NCBI RefSeq assembly: GCF_000788395.1 | Contig: NZ_CP009888.1 | Coordinates: 1,260,001-1,324,000, forward strand | Origin: Pseudoalteromonas piratica | GTDB lineage: Bacteria > Pseudomonadota > Gammaproteobacteria > Enterobacterales > Alteromonadaceae | Direction: 5' to 3' | DNA: 64,000 bases | Shown: positions 25,817 to 34,905 of the stretch, piece by piece | Layout of the letters: each line of letters opens with the position of its first letter | Numbering within the stretch: position 1 is the stretch's first letter | The notes under the pieces: model-generated | What the model saw: only the letters and a program-made list of their open reading frames with translations | The model's database searches: none | What the model was told of the DNA's origin: nothing | Made by a program: the position numbers and the translations under genes

Positions 25817-26896
25817 TTAATTTATATTACCACCAACAGGCAGCCCGCTAGGAACACGCTCTGGAATATGATTGTATACAGGTGAACTTAAGGTACGTAA
25901 AAACACTTCAATATCATTAAAATCACCTTCGTTAATATTCACACCTAAATCTTCTCGGTCTTCATAGAGTGAGATTGCATCGTTTAAGGTCGCTTGCGAG
26001 CCATCCTGCATATAAGGTGCAGTCTGACTGATGTTACGTAAGCTTGGTGTACGAACAGCGTCAAGCGTTTCAATTACCTTTTCATCTTGTCTTATTTGAT
26101 TATCTGAAAGTAAGGGACCGTTATGACAGTCAGCACAGCCGACATCAATAAATTTGTTTAAGCCAATGAGCTCACCTTCAGAAAGCGCGCTAATATCACC
26201 TCTTAAAAATAGATCAAACCGTGAGTTATTAGCGATTACTTTTCTTTGAAAAGTCGCGAGTGCTTTTGCAATATTGGTTTCAGTAATAACGTCATCTCCC
26301 TCAAAAGCAGCACTAAACAAATCAATGTACTCCGGAATAGTTGTTAACCTATATTTGATTTCATCAAAAATTTCAGCCTCAGAATAATGATAACCTAACA
26401 TTTCAACGGGATTTTTTATGGGGCCAATAGCTTGTTCTTCTAACGTAGTTGCACGCAAATCCCAAAAATAAGGACCAGAAACAAACTCATTCAATTGTGT
26501 ATCCATTGTGAGTCCTGTAAACGCCATATTAACGATCGATGGAGAGTGTATTGGTGTTGTTTCATTACCGTAACGCTGAGGTCCAAGCCCAACGCCATCA
26601 GAGCCAATGGAAAAAGCGCGCCCATCAGCCCAACCAAAATTTGGGTGGTGGCAAGATGCGCAAGCAACATTTTGTGCGCCTGATAGAACAGGATCCCAGA
26701 ACAGTAACTCTCCAAGTATTTCTTTTTCTTTTGAATATGGATTATCAGTAGGGTAGATAATTTGTTCAGGTAAAGCGGAAAATAAATTTGTATAGTCGCG
26801 CGTTTGGTTATCTGTTGAAGTTTGCTGATTTTCTTCACAGCCTGTTAAGGAAAATAAAGAACAAGTTATCAATAAAATGGATATGTATTTACGCAT
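25817..26896 (-). CDS. Lipoprotein di-heme cytochrome c peroxidase family protein
   Basis: A 359-residue periplasmic lipoprotein (lipobox LTGC, Cys20). It has two c-type haem motifs, CASCH at 79-83 and CADCH at 254-258, the family spacing, and the APYMQDGSQATL segment typical of the CcpA/MauG family (the Met may be an axial ligand). It reduces peroxide or oxidises another substrate with electrons from cytochrome c. It lies alone, convergent with map. The 284-bp gap upstream (26897-27180) shows no recognisable element or convincing gene. Confidence 0.88.
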   Translation of the reverse strand: MRKYISILLITCSLFSLTGCEENQQTSTDNQTRDYTNLFSALPEQIIYPTDNPYSKEKEILGELLFWDPVLSGAQNVACASCHHPNFGWADGRAFSIGSDGVGLGPQRYGNETTPIHSPSIVNMAFTGLTMDTQLNEFVSGPYFWDLRATTLEEQAIGPIKNPVEMLGYHYSEAEIFDEIKYRLTTIPEYIDLFSAAFEGDDVITETNIAKALATFQRKVIANNSRFDLFLRGDISALSEGELIGLNKFIDVGCADCHNGPLLSDNQIRQDEKVIETLDAVRTPSLRNISQTAPYMQDGSQATLNDAISLYEDREDLGVNINEGDFNDIEVFLRTLSSPVYNHIPERVPSGLPVGGNIN

Positions 26897-27180
26897 TTGT
26901 ACAACTCAATTAAACAGTTAATTTGCATAAATAAGTGTAAGGAAACCGGTGTCAAAAAAAGGTCTAATCCCGATTTTAAATTGTAATCTAAATCTTTGCG
27001 AAACAATTGAAATTACTGGATCCCTTGATATACCTAGGAAGTAACCGGTGTCATTATATTTGCTAATCCAAGAATAAAATTTTTTCACTATCGAAATGAA
27101 ATTCTTTGCTTTAGAATACTCGCCCATAACCCTCTCACCATTTGTGAAAAGTGCATCGCACTGTTAGGAAAAACAACTTA

Positions 27181-28194
27181 ATGGCAATCAAAATTGCAAT
27201 TAATGGTTTTGGCCGAATCGGACGAAATATCGTAAGAGCTTTATATGAAGCTGGTCGTACTAACGACATTCAAATTGTCGCAATCAACGAATTAGCAGAC
27301 GCTAAAGGCATCGCGCATTTATTAAAATACGACACCTCTCATGGTCGTTTTAAGTTTCCTGTGCAATTACAGCAAGATGCCATCACCGTAAATGGTGACT
27401 TAATCCAATTATTTGCAGAAGAAAACCCAAGTGAATTACCTTGGGGATTATTAGATGTCGACGTGGTGCTTGAATGCACAGGTGTTTATCACTCTCGTGA
27501 ACATGCAGAACTGCATTTGAATGCCGGCGCGAAAAAAGTCCTATTCTCGCAACCTGCCGATGCGGATATGGATGCCACCATTGTTTTTGGTATAAACGAC
27601 AGTGAATTAAACCTTGATCACACCATAGTTTCGAATGGTTCATGTACCACTAACTGTATCGTGCCTGTGATTAAGGTACTGGACGATGCCTTTGGCATTG
27701 AGTCAGGTGCAATTACGACCATTCACGCATCAATGCATGACCAGCAAGTAATTGACGCCTATCACAGTGATCTTCGTCGTACCCGTGCTGCAAGCCAATC
27801 GATTATTCCGGTTGATACTAAATTAGCGCGTGGTATCGAACGTATTTTGCCTAAATTTAAAAGCCGTTTTGAAGCCATTGCGGTACGTGTACCTACCATC
27901 AATGTGACGGCAATGGACTTAAGTGTCACCCTTAATACTGATGTAACAATTGAAACGGTTAATAAAGTACTTTCAGATGCCGAACATCAACACTTAGCCG
28001 GTATTATTAGTTATACAGAAGAACCACTGGTATCGGTTGATTTTAATCACGATAGCCATTCGTCGATTATCGATGGTACGCAAACCCGTGTAAGCCACAA
28101 GCGTTTAGTAAAAATCTTAGCTTGGTGCGATAACGAATGGGGTTTTGCAAACCGTATGCTAGATACTGCCGAGGCGATGGCACTAAAAAGTTAG
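27181..28194 (+). CDS. epd: D-erythrose-4-phosphate dehydrogenase
   Basis: Epd oxidises erythrose-4-phosphate to 4-phosphoerythronate for pyridoxal phosphate synthesis. The start was set at [16 protein letters not shown]; ten in-frame residues upstream are not conserved. The 337-residue protein has the GAPDH-like [13 protein letters not shown] active site (Cys in SCTTNC) and the Epd-type [20 protein letters not shown]. The Rossmann GxGxxG is GFGRIG. It leads epd-pgk-fba, as in E. coli; a hairpin with a T-run follows, so the promoter of pgk may be partly separate. Confidence 0.95.
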   Translation: MAIKIAINGFGRIGRNIVRALYEAGRTNDIQIVAINELADAKGIAHLLKYDTSHGRFKFPVQLQQDAITVNGDLIQLFAEENPSELPWGLLDVDVVLECTGVYHSREHAELHLNAGAKKVLFSQPADADMDATIVFGINDSELNLDHTIVSNGSCTTNCIVPVIKVLDDAFGIESGAITTIHASMHDQQVIDAYHSDLRRTRAASQSIIPVDTKLARGIERILPKFKSRFEAIAVRVPTINVTAMDLSVTLNTDVTIETVNKVLSDAEHQHLAGIISYTEEPLVSVDFNHDSHSSIIDGTQTRVSHKRLVKILAWCDNEWGFANRMLDTAEAMALKS

Positions 28195-28202
28195 ATTTAG
28201 AT

Positions 28203-28237
28203 AACCGTGAGTTTGCCAACAAGTTTGCGGTTTTTTT
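28203..28237 (+). terminator. Hairpin with T-run between epd and pgk (attenuator-like)
   Basis: AACCGTGAGTTTG pairs with CAAGTTTGCGGTT (13 positions, several G-U) around a CCAA loop and is followed by a T-run, 9 bp after the epd stop. It may only partly terminate, leaving pgk linked to epd. Confidence 0.7.
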
Positions 28238-28256
28238 ATGTTAAAGGAGAGCTCAA

Positions 28257-29432
28257 ATGTCTGTCATTAAAATGGCTGATTTAGATTTACAAGGTAAGCG
28301 CGTGCTTATTCGTGAAGACCTAAACGTTCCAGTAAAAGACGGTAAAGTAACCAGTGATGCGCGTATTCGTGCATCGTTACCAACCATTAAATTAGCCTTA
28401 GAAAAAGGCGCAAAAGTAATGGTTATGTCGCATTTAGGTCGCCCTACAGAAGGTGAATACGATGAAGCATTCTCAATGCAGCCTGTTGTTAACTATTTAA
28501 ATGACGTATTAGAGCAAACTGTTCGCCTAGAAAAAGATTACCTTGATGGTGTTGAGGTTGCGGACAACGAAGTGGTTGTGTTTGAAAACGTACGCTTCAA
28601 CAAAGGCGAGAAAAAAGACGAAGAAGCTTTAGCTAAAAAATTGGCTGCACTGTGTGATGTATATGTAATGGATGCATTTGGCACTGCGCACCGCGCACAA
28701 GCGTCTACTCACGGTGTTGGTTTATATGCTGATGTTGCTTGTGCAGGTCCATTACTTGCGGCTGAACTTGATGCACTTGGTAAAGCACTTGATAACCCAG
28801 CACGCCCGCTTGTAGCGATTGTAGGTGGTTCAAAAGTATCAACTAAATTGACTGTACTTGAGTCGCTTTCAAGTGTTGTTGATCAGCTAGTATGTGGTGG
28901 TGGTATTGCAAATACCTTTATCGCAGCTGCGGGTAATAACGTAGGTAAATCACTTTATGAAGCTGATTTAATTGATGAAGCAAACAAGTTAACTAACGCA
29001 GCAAAAGCAGCGGGTGGTGATATTCCTGTACCAACTGATGTAGTCGTTGGTAAAGAATTCTCTGAAACAGCTGTAGCAACATTAAAATCAGTTGCAGATG
29101 TTGACTCAGACGACATGATTTTTGATATCGGTCCAAATTCAGCAGAGGCACTTGCAGAAATTATTAAAAATGCCGGTACGGTTGTTTGGAATGGCCCGGT
29201 AGGTGTATTTGAATTTGACCAATTTGGTGAAGGTACCAAAGCACTTGCACATGCGATTGCAGACTCAAATGCATTCTCAATTGCTGGTGGCGGTGACACC
29301 CTTGCGGCGATTGATAAATATGAAGTAGCAGACAAAATTTCATACATTTCAACCGGTGGTGGTGCTTTCTTAGAATTCTTAGAAGGCAAACAGTTACCGG
29401 CTGTAGCAATGTTAGAAGCGCGCGCGAAATAA
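28257..29432 (+). CDS. pgk: Phosphoglycerate kinase
   Basis: Pgk makes ATP from 1,3-bisphosphoglycerate. The protein is 391 residues. Signatures are intact: [14 protein letters not shown] near the N-terminus, the SHLGRPTEG loop, [14 protein letters not shown], the GGSKVSTKL hinge and the C-terminal nucleotide segment [16 protein letters not shown] with [11 protein letters not shown]. An AAAGGAGAG ribosome-binding site precedes the ATG. It sits between epd and fba as in E. coli. Confidence 0.98.
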   Translation: MSVIKMADLDLQGKRVLIREDLNVPVKDGKVTSDARIRASLPTIKLALEKGAKVMVMSHLGRPTEGEYDEAFSMQPVVNYLNDVLEQTVRLEKDYLDGVEVADNEVVVFENVRFNKGEKKDEEALAKKLAALCDVYVMDAFGTAHRAQASTHGVGLYADVACAGPLLAAELDALGKALDNPARPLVAIVGGSKVSTKLTVLESLSSVVDQLVCGGGIANTFIAAAGNNVGKSLYEADLIDEANKLTNAAKAAGGDIPVPTDVVVGKEFSETAVATLKSVADVDSDDMIFDIGPNSAEALAEIIKNAGTVVWNGPVGVFEFDQFGEGTKALAHAIADSNAFSIAGGGDTLAAIDKYEVADKISYISTGGGAFLEFLEGKQLPAVAMLEARAK

Positions 29433-29487
29433 TTTGTGCACGCTATACTTAGGTTAATTGAATTAAATCTAAGTAACTGAATAAAAA

Positions 29488-29530
29488 GCCAAGTAACCAT
29501 CATCTCTCTCAAAATCTGTGGTTACTTGGC
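29488..29530. repeat. Perfect 12-bp inverted repeat in the pgk-fba gap
   Basis: GCCAAGTAACCA (29488-29499) and TGGTTACTTGGC (29519-29530) are exact complements around a 19-nt loop. No T-run follows, so it looks like an RNA stability element or operator rather than a terminator. Confidence 0.65.
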
Positions 29531-29557
29531 AATAAACAAATCTATCCGTTCAAACTC

Positions 29558-29576
29558 GATGGCGTTAGGTGCCATC
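29558..29576. repeat. Small hairpin just before fba
   Basis: GATGGC and GCCATC, a 6-bp stem with a 7-nt loop, lie 20 bp before the fba ATG, adjacent to the ribosome-binding site. A role in translation is possible but unproven. Confidence 0.35.
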
Positions 29577-29595
29577 AAAAATTGGAGAAAGCAAA

Positions 29596-30660
29596 ATGGC
29601 TTTAATCAGTATGCGTCAGCTATTAGACCATGCGGCAGAAAATGGTTATGGTGTTCCAGCGTTTAATGTGAATAACCAAGAGCAAATGCGTGCAATTATG
29701 GAAGCAGCAGACAAGACAAACAGTCCTGTTATCGTTCAAGGTTCAGCAGGTGCGCGTGCATACGCCGGTGCGCCGTTTATACGCCATATGATTTTAGCGG
29801 CAATTGAAGAATGGCCTCACATTCCAGTAGTTATGCACCAAGATCACGGTACATCACCAGCAGTTTGCCAACGCTCAATCCAATTAGGCTTTTCATCAGT
29901 AATGATGGATGGCTCATTACTTGAAGATGGTAAAACCCCTTCAAGCTACGAGTATAACGTTGATGTAACACGTCGCACCGTTGAAATGGCGCACGCGTGT
30001 GGTGTTTCAGTTGAGGGTGAGCTAGGTGTACTTGGTTCATTAGAAACGGGTGAAGCAGGCGAAGAAGACGGTATTGGTGCAGAAGGTAAGCTAACTGAAG
30101 ATCAACTATTAACTGATCCTGAAGAAGCAGCTGACTTTGTTAAGCAAACAGGTGTAGATGCACTTGCGATTGCATGTGGTACTTCACACGGTGCGTATAA
30201 GTTTACACGTCCACCAACGGGCGACATCCTTGCAATTAACCGCATCAAAGAAATTCACGCACGTATTCCAAATACTCACTTAGTAATGCACGGTTCGTCA
30301 TCAGTACCGCAAGAGTGGCTAGCTGTGATCAACGAGTTTGGTGGTGAGATCCCTGAAACTTACGGTGTGCCAGTTGAGCAGATCGTTGAAGGTATTAAGC
30401 ACGGCGTTCGTAAAGTAAATATCGACACTGACTTACGTTTAGCATCAACCGGTGCAATTCGTCGTCACCTTGCACACAACCCTGCAAACTTTGACCCGCG
30501 TAAGTTCTTAGCTGAAGCAACAAAAGCAATGACTGAAATTTGTGTTGCGCGTTACGAAGCATTTGGTACAGCTGGTCAAGCAGCTAAAATCAAACCAATT
30601 TCACTTGATGCAATGCATGAAAAATACCTTGCTGGTGAGTTAAACCAACAAGTTAAATAA
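29596..30660 (+). CDS. fba: Class II fructose-bisphosphate aldolase
   Basis: Splits fructose-1,6-bisphosphate into dihydroxyacetone phosphate and glyceraldehyde-3-phosphate using zinc. The start was set at [20 protein letters not shown] (a GGAGAAAG site precedes it), giving 354 residues of the Calvin-cycle-type subfamily. Zinc-site motifs are visible: [11 protein letters not shown], the [20 protein letters not shown] region and [12 protein letters not shown]. The gene ends at a strong terminator. It closes the epd-pgk-fba cluster. Confidence 0.98.
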   Translation: MALISMRQLLDHAAENGYGVPAFNVNNQEQMRAIMEAADKTNSPVIVQGSAGARAYAGAPFIRHMILAAIEEWPHIPVVMHQDHGTSPAVCQRSIQLGFSSVMMDGSLLEDGKTPSSYEYNVDVTRRTVEMAHACGVSVEGELGVLGSLETGEAGEEDGIGAEGKLTEDQLLTDPEEAADFVKQTGVDALAIACGTSHGAYKFTRPPTGDILAINRIKEIHARIPNTHLVMHGSSSVPQEWLAVINEFGGEIPETYGVPVEQIVEGIKHGVRKVNIDTDLRLASTGAIRRHLAHNPANFDPRKFLAEATKAMTEICVARYEAFGTAGQAAKIKPISLDAMHEKYLAGELNQQVK

Positions 30661-30690
30661 CATCAAGTTATACAACTTCCTTTAACAAGC

Positions 30691-30725
30691 AAAGCGTTTA
30701 TATAACTCATATAAACGCTTTTTTT
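30691..30725 (+). terminator. Intrinsic terminator after fba
   Basis: AAAGCGTTTATAT pairs exactly with ATATAAACGCTTT around a 5-nt loop, followed by a T-run. Confidence 0.93.
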
Positions 30726-30747
30726 GTGCAATAAAAACATCAAACAG

Positions 30748-30769
30748 CTGTCACAGCTTATTCATCTTT
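30748..30769. promoter_or_regulatory. Pho-box-like repeats upstream of the choice-of-anchor I gene
   Basis: CTGTCACAGCT followed by TATTCATCTTT are two 11-bp half-sites with the GTCAC/TTCAT cores exactly 11 bp apart. They resemble PhoB half-sites and lie 54 bp before the ATG. The second half-site is weak. Confidence 0.45.
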
Positions 30770-30822
30770 CTCTTGCCTAATAATTGGTTAATTTGTATCA
30801 CAACTATTTTAGGAAAATAAAA

Positions 30823-32625
30823 ATGATTAAACGATCGTTGCTAGCGATTACAGTATTGGCTGCATTATCTGGTTGTTCATTGGATGGCGATGACGGAAAA
30901 GACGGAGCTACAGGTGCCCAAGGAACAAATGGCGCAGATGGCAGCAATGGCGTTGATGGTTTAAATGCAACAAACTTACTCGACATAAAGTTAGTTGGAC
31001 GCGCAGTACTTAATGCACAATCGCCTGAAGGTGCAGCAGAGATTGTCGCTTTTCATAAAGCGTCACAAACTATTTTTGCAATAAATAGCTCAGGTGCTGA
31101 AGCTGTTGTTGATTTAATCAAAATTGAAGCCATAGATGCGAGTGGTTTACTTCAAAACAATGAAGGTGTCGTTACCAATACAAACCTGACTTCATTTAGC
31201 CAAATTAAATTAAATGAACACACCAGCGGTGATGCAAATAGTATTGCGATTTCGCCCGATCAAAGTTTGCTTGCGGTAGCAATGGCCGCTCCGAGCAAAG
31301 CTGAAAAGGGTAATGTTGCTATTTATAGCTTAACTGGCGCTACACCAAGCTTTGTTAAAAACGTACCAGTGGGTTATTTACCTGACATGCTTACGTTTAC
31401 CCCAGATGGCACAAAAATACTGGTGGCCAATGAAGGTGAACCTCTAAGTGATTATTCATTTGATGGTGAAGGCAGCATCTCAATCATTAGTGTTTCAAAT
31501 GGTGAAGTGGCAAACACGGCAACTGAAATTTCACTGACGGCATATAATGGTAAGCAAGCTGAGCTTGAAGCTGACGGCGTTGTATTTGCTAATCCTAAAG
31601 GACAAACCATTAAAGGCAAATTAATTAACACCACAGTAGCTGTAGATTTAGAGCCTGAATACATTACAGTAAGTGCAGATAGCAAGATGGCTTATATTAG
31701 CCTGCAAGAGAATAACGCAATTGCATTTTTAGATTTAACAAGCAATAGCATTGAAGTAAAAGGGCTAGGTTTTAAAGATTGGTCAAACCTCGATTTTGAT
31801 GCATCCGATAAAGACGGTGGTATTAACTTTAAACATTACAATGATTTATTTGGTATGTATCAACCTGATACCATTGCTTCTTATACCTGGCAAGGTGCCT
31901 CATTTATTGTTTCTGCCAATGAAGGTGATGGCCGAGAATATTTCTTTGATGCTGCAAATGAAGCTGAATGTATTGCAAACGGTGGCCTTGATTATGACGA
32001 AGATGATGGTTGCTTAGCTTATACCGATGAATCTCGTGTAAAGGATCTCAATTTAGCGGCAAACTTCAGCCATTTAAATAATGATAATGATGATATTGGT
32101 CGTTTAAAAGTAACCACTGAGTACGGCGATGCAGATCAAGACGGGCTATATGAGAAGTTGTATACCTATGGTGCGCGATCATTCTCGATTTGGGATCAAA
32201 ATGGCTTGTTGGTGTTTGACTCAGGTGATCAGGTTGACCGAATTACAGCGTCTATTCATGGTGAAGCATTTAATAATGACGAAGATGCAAATGAAGGCGA
32301 TACGCGATCGGATGCTAAAGGGGCTGAACCTGAAGCGTTAGCCATTGGCCAAATCGGCGAGCAAAGCTATGCCTTTTTAGGTTTAGAGCGCATGGGCGGA
32401 ATAATGGTCTTTAATATTACTAACCCATATAACGTTGAATTTGTTGACTACTTTATTAATCGTGGTGTTGAAGAAGGAGCTGAAATCAGTGGTGATTTAG
32501 CGCCTGAAGGAATGTCGTTTATTTCCTCTGAAAATAGCCCAACAGGTAAACCATTATTGGTTATCGGTAATGAAATCTCTGGTTCGGTGAGTGTGTGGCA
32601 GATTGCTGAGCAAAAAACGAACTAA
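30823..32625 (+). CDS. Choice-of-anchor I family lipoprotein with collagen-like N-terminus
   Basis: A 600-residue lipoprotein: a signal sequence ending in LSGC (about residue 19), a short collagen-like Gly-X-Y run (about 24-48: GKDGATGAQGTNGADGSNG), then a large beta-propeller-like body with the family's segments PDGTKILVANEGEPL, EPEYITVSADSKMAYISLQEN, SANEGDGREY and APEGMSFI. Members are often associated with phosphatase or phytase-like roles, but no activity is assured. The start with an AGGA site was preferred to an in-frame upstream codon lacking a signal peptide. A Pho-box-like pair precedes it and phoBR lies 1.5 kb downstream, so phosphate control is a reasonable inference. Confidence 0.85.
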   Translation: MIKRSLLAITVLAALSGCSLDGDDGKDGATGAQGTNGADGSNGVDGLNATNLLDIKLVGRAVLNAQSPEGAAEIVAFHKASQTIFAINSSGAEAVVDLIKIEAIDASGLLQNNEGVVTNTNLTSFSQIKLNEHTSGDANSIAISPDQSLLAVAMAAPSKAEKGNVAIYSLTGATPSFVKNVPVGYLPDMLTFTPDGTKILVANEGEPLSDYSFDGEGSISIISVSNGEVANTATEISLTAYNGKQAELEADGVVFANPKGQTIKGKLINTTVAVDLEPEYITVSADSKMAYISLQENNAIAFLDLTSNSIEVKGLGFKDWSNLDFDASDKDGGINFKHYNDLFGMYQPDTIASYTWQGASFIVSANEGDGREYFFDAANEAECIANGGLDYDEDDGCLAYTDESRVKDLNLAANFSHLNNDNDDIGRLKVTTEYGDADQDGLYEKLYTYGARSFSIWDQNGLLVFDSGDQVDRITASIHGEAFNNDEDANEGDTRSDAKGAEPEALAIGQIGEQSYAFLGLERMGGIMVFNITNPYNVEFVDYFINRGVEEGAEISGDLAPEGMSFISSENSPTGKPLLVIGNEISGSVSVWQIAEQKTN

Positions 32626-32631
32626 CTAATA

Positions 32632-32667
32632 GAAAGTGATCTCAAATACATGTTTGGGATCACTTTC
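32632..32667 (+). terminator. Hairpin after the choice-of-anchor I gene
   Basis: GAAAGTGATCTCAAA pairs with TTTGGGATCACTTTC (15 positions, one G-U) around a 6-nt loop. The T-run is weak; it contains two of the GATC sites of the following cluster. Confidence 0.6.
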
Positions 32668-32872
32668 TTACTAACAAGATCCCGTTTTCACCTTCAGGGA
32701 TCACGATCCTACTAACCTAACCACATTTTTCCCACCATTTTTCTTAAAATTGAGAGCTAACTTCTTGAAATTGGATCTATTTACGCCTCGATCTTAGTAA
32801 GTTTTTGATCTCAACTAGCGGGTTTGCAAGTTAACTAAGTATAAATCTGATCCAATTAGTAAAATATTGATC
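32638..32872. repeat. GATC-rich intergenic cluster (10 sites in 235 bp)
   Basis: GATC occurs at 32638, 32658, 32678, 32699, 32705, 32774, 32790, 32807, 32849 and 32869; the first four are 20-21 bp apart. Three read TGATCTC. AATTGGATC (32769) and GATCCAATT (32849) are exact inverted copies. About one GATC would be expected by chance in this length. The 365-bp gap (32626-32990) contains no gene. Confidence 0.75.
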
Positions 32873-32990
32873 TCGCTACATTGCCATCATCATAAAATGT
32901 ACTAGAGTAAATAGTGATAATACGAATTAACAAATAAGTAAATAAAGCGAAACTCATTGTTTTTTATACTCTCTGCTTAAGGAATTCATC

Positions 32991-33950
32991 ATGATAAAAC
33001 AACTGTTACTAGCAAGCAGTATAGGTTTGATGCTGTTACCTATGGAGGTGATCGCAGACACTGAGGCCAAGGTTTACGGTCGTGCTCATCTTGGCTTGCG
33101 CTATGTTGATATTGATAATCAAGATAGCTCTACAGAAGTCGATTCTTATGCTTCTCGTTTTGGAATTAAAGCGAGTCATGGTATTTCAGATGATCTTTCG
33201 GTACTTACTAAACTTGAATGGGAAGTAAACATCTCTGAGCAAGATGGCGGGAATGGCAGTGATGACAACATCAAATCACGTGATCAATACCTTGGGTTAA
33301 AGAGTAAAACGTTTGGCCAGATCTTAATTGGACGAAAAGATACAGCCTTAAAAAAATCACAAAATAAAATCGATATGATGAATGATTTTATTGGTGATAT
33401 AAAATACCTCGCAACAGGTGAAAATCGTTTAGGTGATATGGTTAACTATAAATCCCCTAAATTTGGCCAATTGCAATTTGAGCTTACTTATGTAGCGGAA
33501 GAAAATACAAAGCAAAGCGATGGGGCGGGAGTTTCTGCGGCGATAGGCTATGGTGATAAAGCCCTTAAGAAAACCCCTTTTTATGTTTCTTATGCTCATG
33601 ATGAAGACGTTGCTGGATACAATATTGACCGCGTATCAGCGCAAGGTAAACTAGGTGACTTTACCATCAATGGTATGTACCAAAACAGCGAAAAAGTGTC
33701 ATCGGGCGATGATGGTGACACCTTTGTTGTAAGTGCATCATACAAAATTGAAAACTATAAAATCTTACTGCAGTACCAAGACGATGAAACGGGATTTGGT
33801 AAATTAAAAGACAGTGGAACAGCCAGTTCGGTAGGTGTTGAACGAAAGTTGGGTAAACAAGCGAAAGCCTATATTTGGTATACCCAGCGAGAGTTAGATA
33901 ACAGTGATGATGAAGGGCATTTAGCAGTTACATTGCGTTATGATTTTTAA
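32991..33950 (+). CDS. Gram-negative general porin
   Basis: A 319-residue outer-membrane beta-barrel porin: a signal peptide (cleavage after about residue 22, VIADTEA), many short amphipathic strands typical of trimeric porins (PF13609 type), the KVYGRAHLGLRYVDI start, the acidic eyelet loop with LIGRKDTAL, and the terminal aromatic YDF recognised by the Bam machinery. It lies beside phoBR and next to phosphate-related genes, so a phosphate-starvation role is a guess. I saw no clear Pho box within its upstream region, but the GATC cluster lies directly there. Confidence 0.85.
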   Translation: MIKQLLLASSIGLMLLPMEVIADTEAKVYGRAHLGLRYVDIDNQDSSTEVDSYASRFGIKASHGISDDLSVLTKLEWEVNISEQDGGNGSDDNIKSRDQYLGLKSKTFGQILIGRKDTALKKSQNKIDMMNDFIGDIKYLATGENRLGDMVNYKSPKFGQLQFELTYVAEENTKQSDGAGVSAAIGYGDKALKKTPFYVSYAHDEDVAGYNIDRVSAQGKLGDFTINGMYQNSEKVSSGDDGDTFVVSASYKIENYKILLQYQDDETGFGKLKDSGTASSVGVERKLGKQAKAYIWYTQRELDNSDDEGHLAVTLRYDF

Positions 33951-33984
33951 ATGAAATAAAATCGTGACATTTTGGTTAATTTTT

Positions 33985-34007
33985 AAAGCCCCTTTTAGGG
34001 GCTTTTT
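33985..34007 (+). terminator. Intrinsic terminator after the porin gene
   Basis: AAAGCCCC and GGGGCTTT, an 8-bp stem with a 5-nt loop, followed by T residues. Confidence 0.92.
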
Positions 34008-34134
34008 ATTATAAATTTAGGCTAATAAAAACAGTTTATCTTTATGATAGATAATTGGTTTTTGAATATATTAAAGGTTGGTTAAGTTATCACTACACAT
34101 TAACAACAGTTTATTTATGATATTTTTATGTTTA

Positions 34135-34156
34135 TATTCATAAAAGTGTCACACTT
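34135..34156. promoter_or_regulatory. Pho-box-like repeats upstream of phoB
   Basis: TATTCATAAAA and GTGTCACACTT are adjacent 11-bp half-sites with TTCAT and GTCAC exactly 11 bp apart, 44 bp before phoB. Autoregulation by PhoB is expected in this family. Confidence 0.55.
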
Positions 34157-34199
34157 TACTTTGATAATGAAGCCAGTTGATAACTAAGAGAATTATTTC

Positions 34200-34889
34200 A
34201 TGTCGCGTAAGATACTAGTGGTTGATGACGAAGCACCAATTCGTGAAATGTTGGTGTTCGTACTTGAACAAAATGGATTTCAGGCTATTGAAGCTCAGGA
34301 CTATGATTCAGCAATGGATGCCCTAGTTGAGCCTTATCCAGATATGATTTTATTAGACTGGATGCTGCCTGGCACAAGCGGTGTTCAAATTGCTAAGAAA
34401 ATTAAAAATAGCGATTACACTCGCCATATTCCAATAATTATGTTGACTGCCCGCGGTGAAGAAGAAGACAAAATTAAGGGTCTTGAAGTCGGCGCAGATG
34501 ATTATGTGACTAAGCCATTTTCACCAAAAGAGCTTATGGCACGTATCAAAGCAGTCTTTCGTCGTGTTTCACCGACTTCTCTTGAAGAAGCCATTGAAGT
34601 ACATGGTCTTCGCTTAGATCCAATCTCTCACCGTGTTACCTCAGCGGGTAATGAACTTGATATGGGTCCGACAGAATTTAAATTGCTTCATTTCTTTATG
34701 ACTCACCCTGAACGTGTTTACAGCCGTGAACAACTACTTGATAATGTTTGGGGTACAAATGTGTATGTAGAAGACCGTACTGTTGACGTTCATATTCGTC
34801 GCTTACGCAAAGCAATCGCACCGATGGGGCACGATAAACTAGTGCAAACAGTACGTGGTGCAGGCTATCGTTTTTCGAGCAAAATCTAA
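34200..34889 (+). CDS. phoB: Phosphate regulon response regulator PhoB
   Basis: A 229-residue OmpR/PhoB-type regulator. The receiver domain (1-120) has the phospho-acceptor Asp53 (ILLDWMLPG), the acidic DDE pocket (9-11) and Lys105 region VTKPF. The winged-helix domain (about 130-228) ends with the [14 protein letters not shown]...VRGAGYRF recognition segment. PhoB activates the phosphate-starvation regulon through 11-bp direct repeats. It is followed 16 bp later by phoR in the same operon. Confidence 0.96.
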   Translation: MSRKILVVDDEAPIREMLVFVLEQNGFQAIEAQDYDSAMDALVEPYPDMILLDWMLPGTSGVQIAKKIKNSDYTRHIPIIMLTARGEEEDKIKGLEVGADDYVTKPFSPKELMARIKAVFRRVSPTSLEEAIEVHGLRLDPISHRVTSAGNELDMGPTEFKLLHFFMTHPERVYSREQLLDNVWGTNVYVEDRTVDVHIRRLRKAIAPMGHDKLVQTVRGAGYRFSSKI

Positions 34890-34905
34890 TAACTAAGAGA
34901 ATTCT

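Noticed and set aside
26918..27127. 69-codon open frame on the minus strand before epd
   Set aside because: No start signal, no homology recognised and no signal of coding composition; treated as chance.
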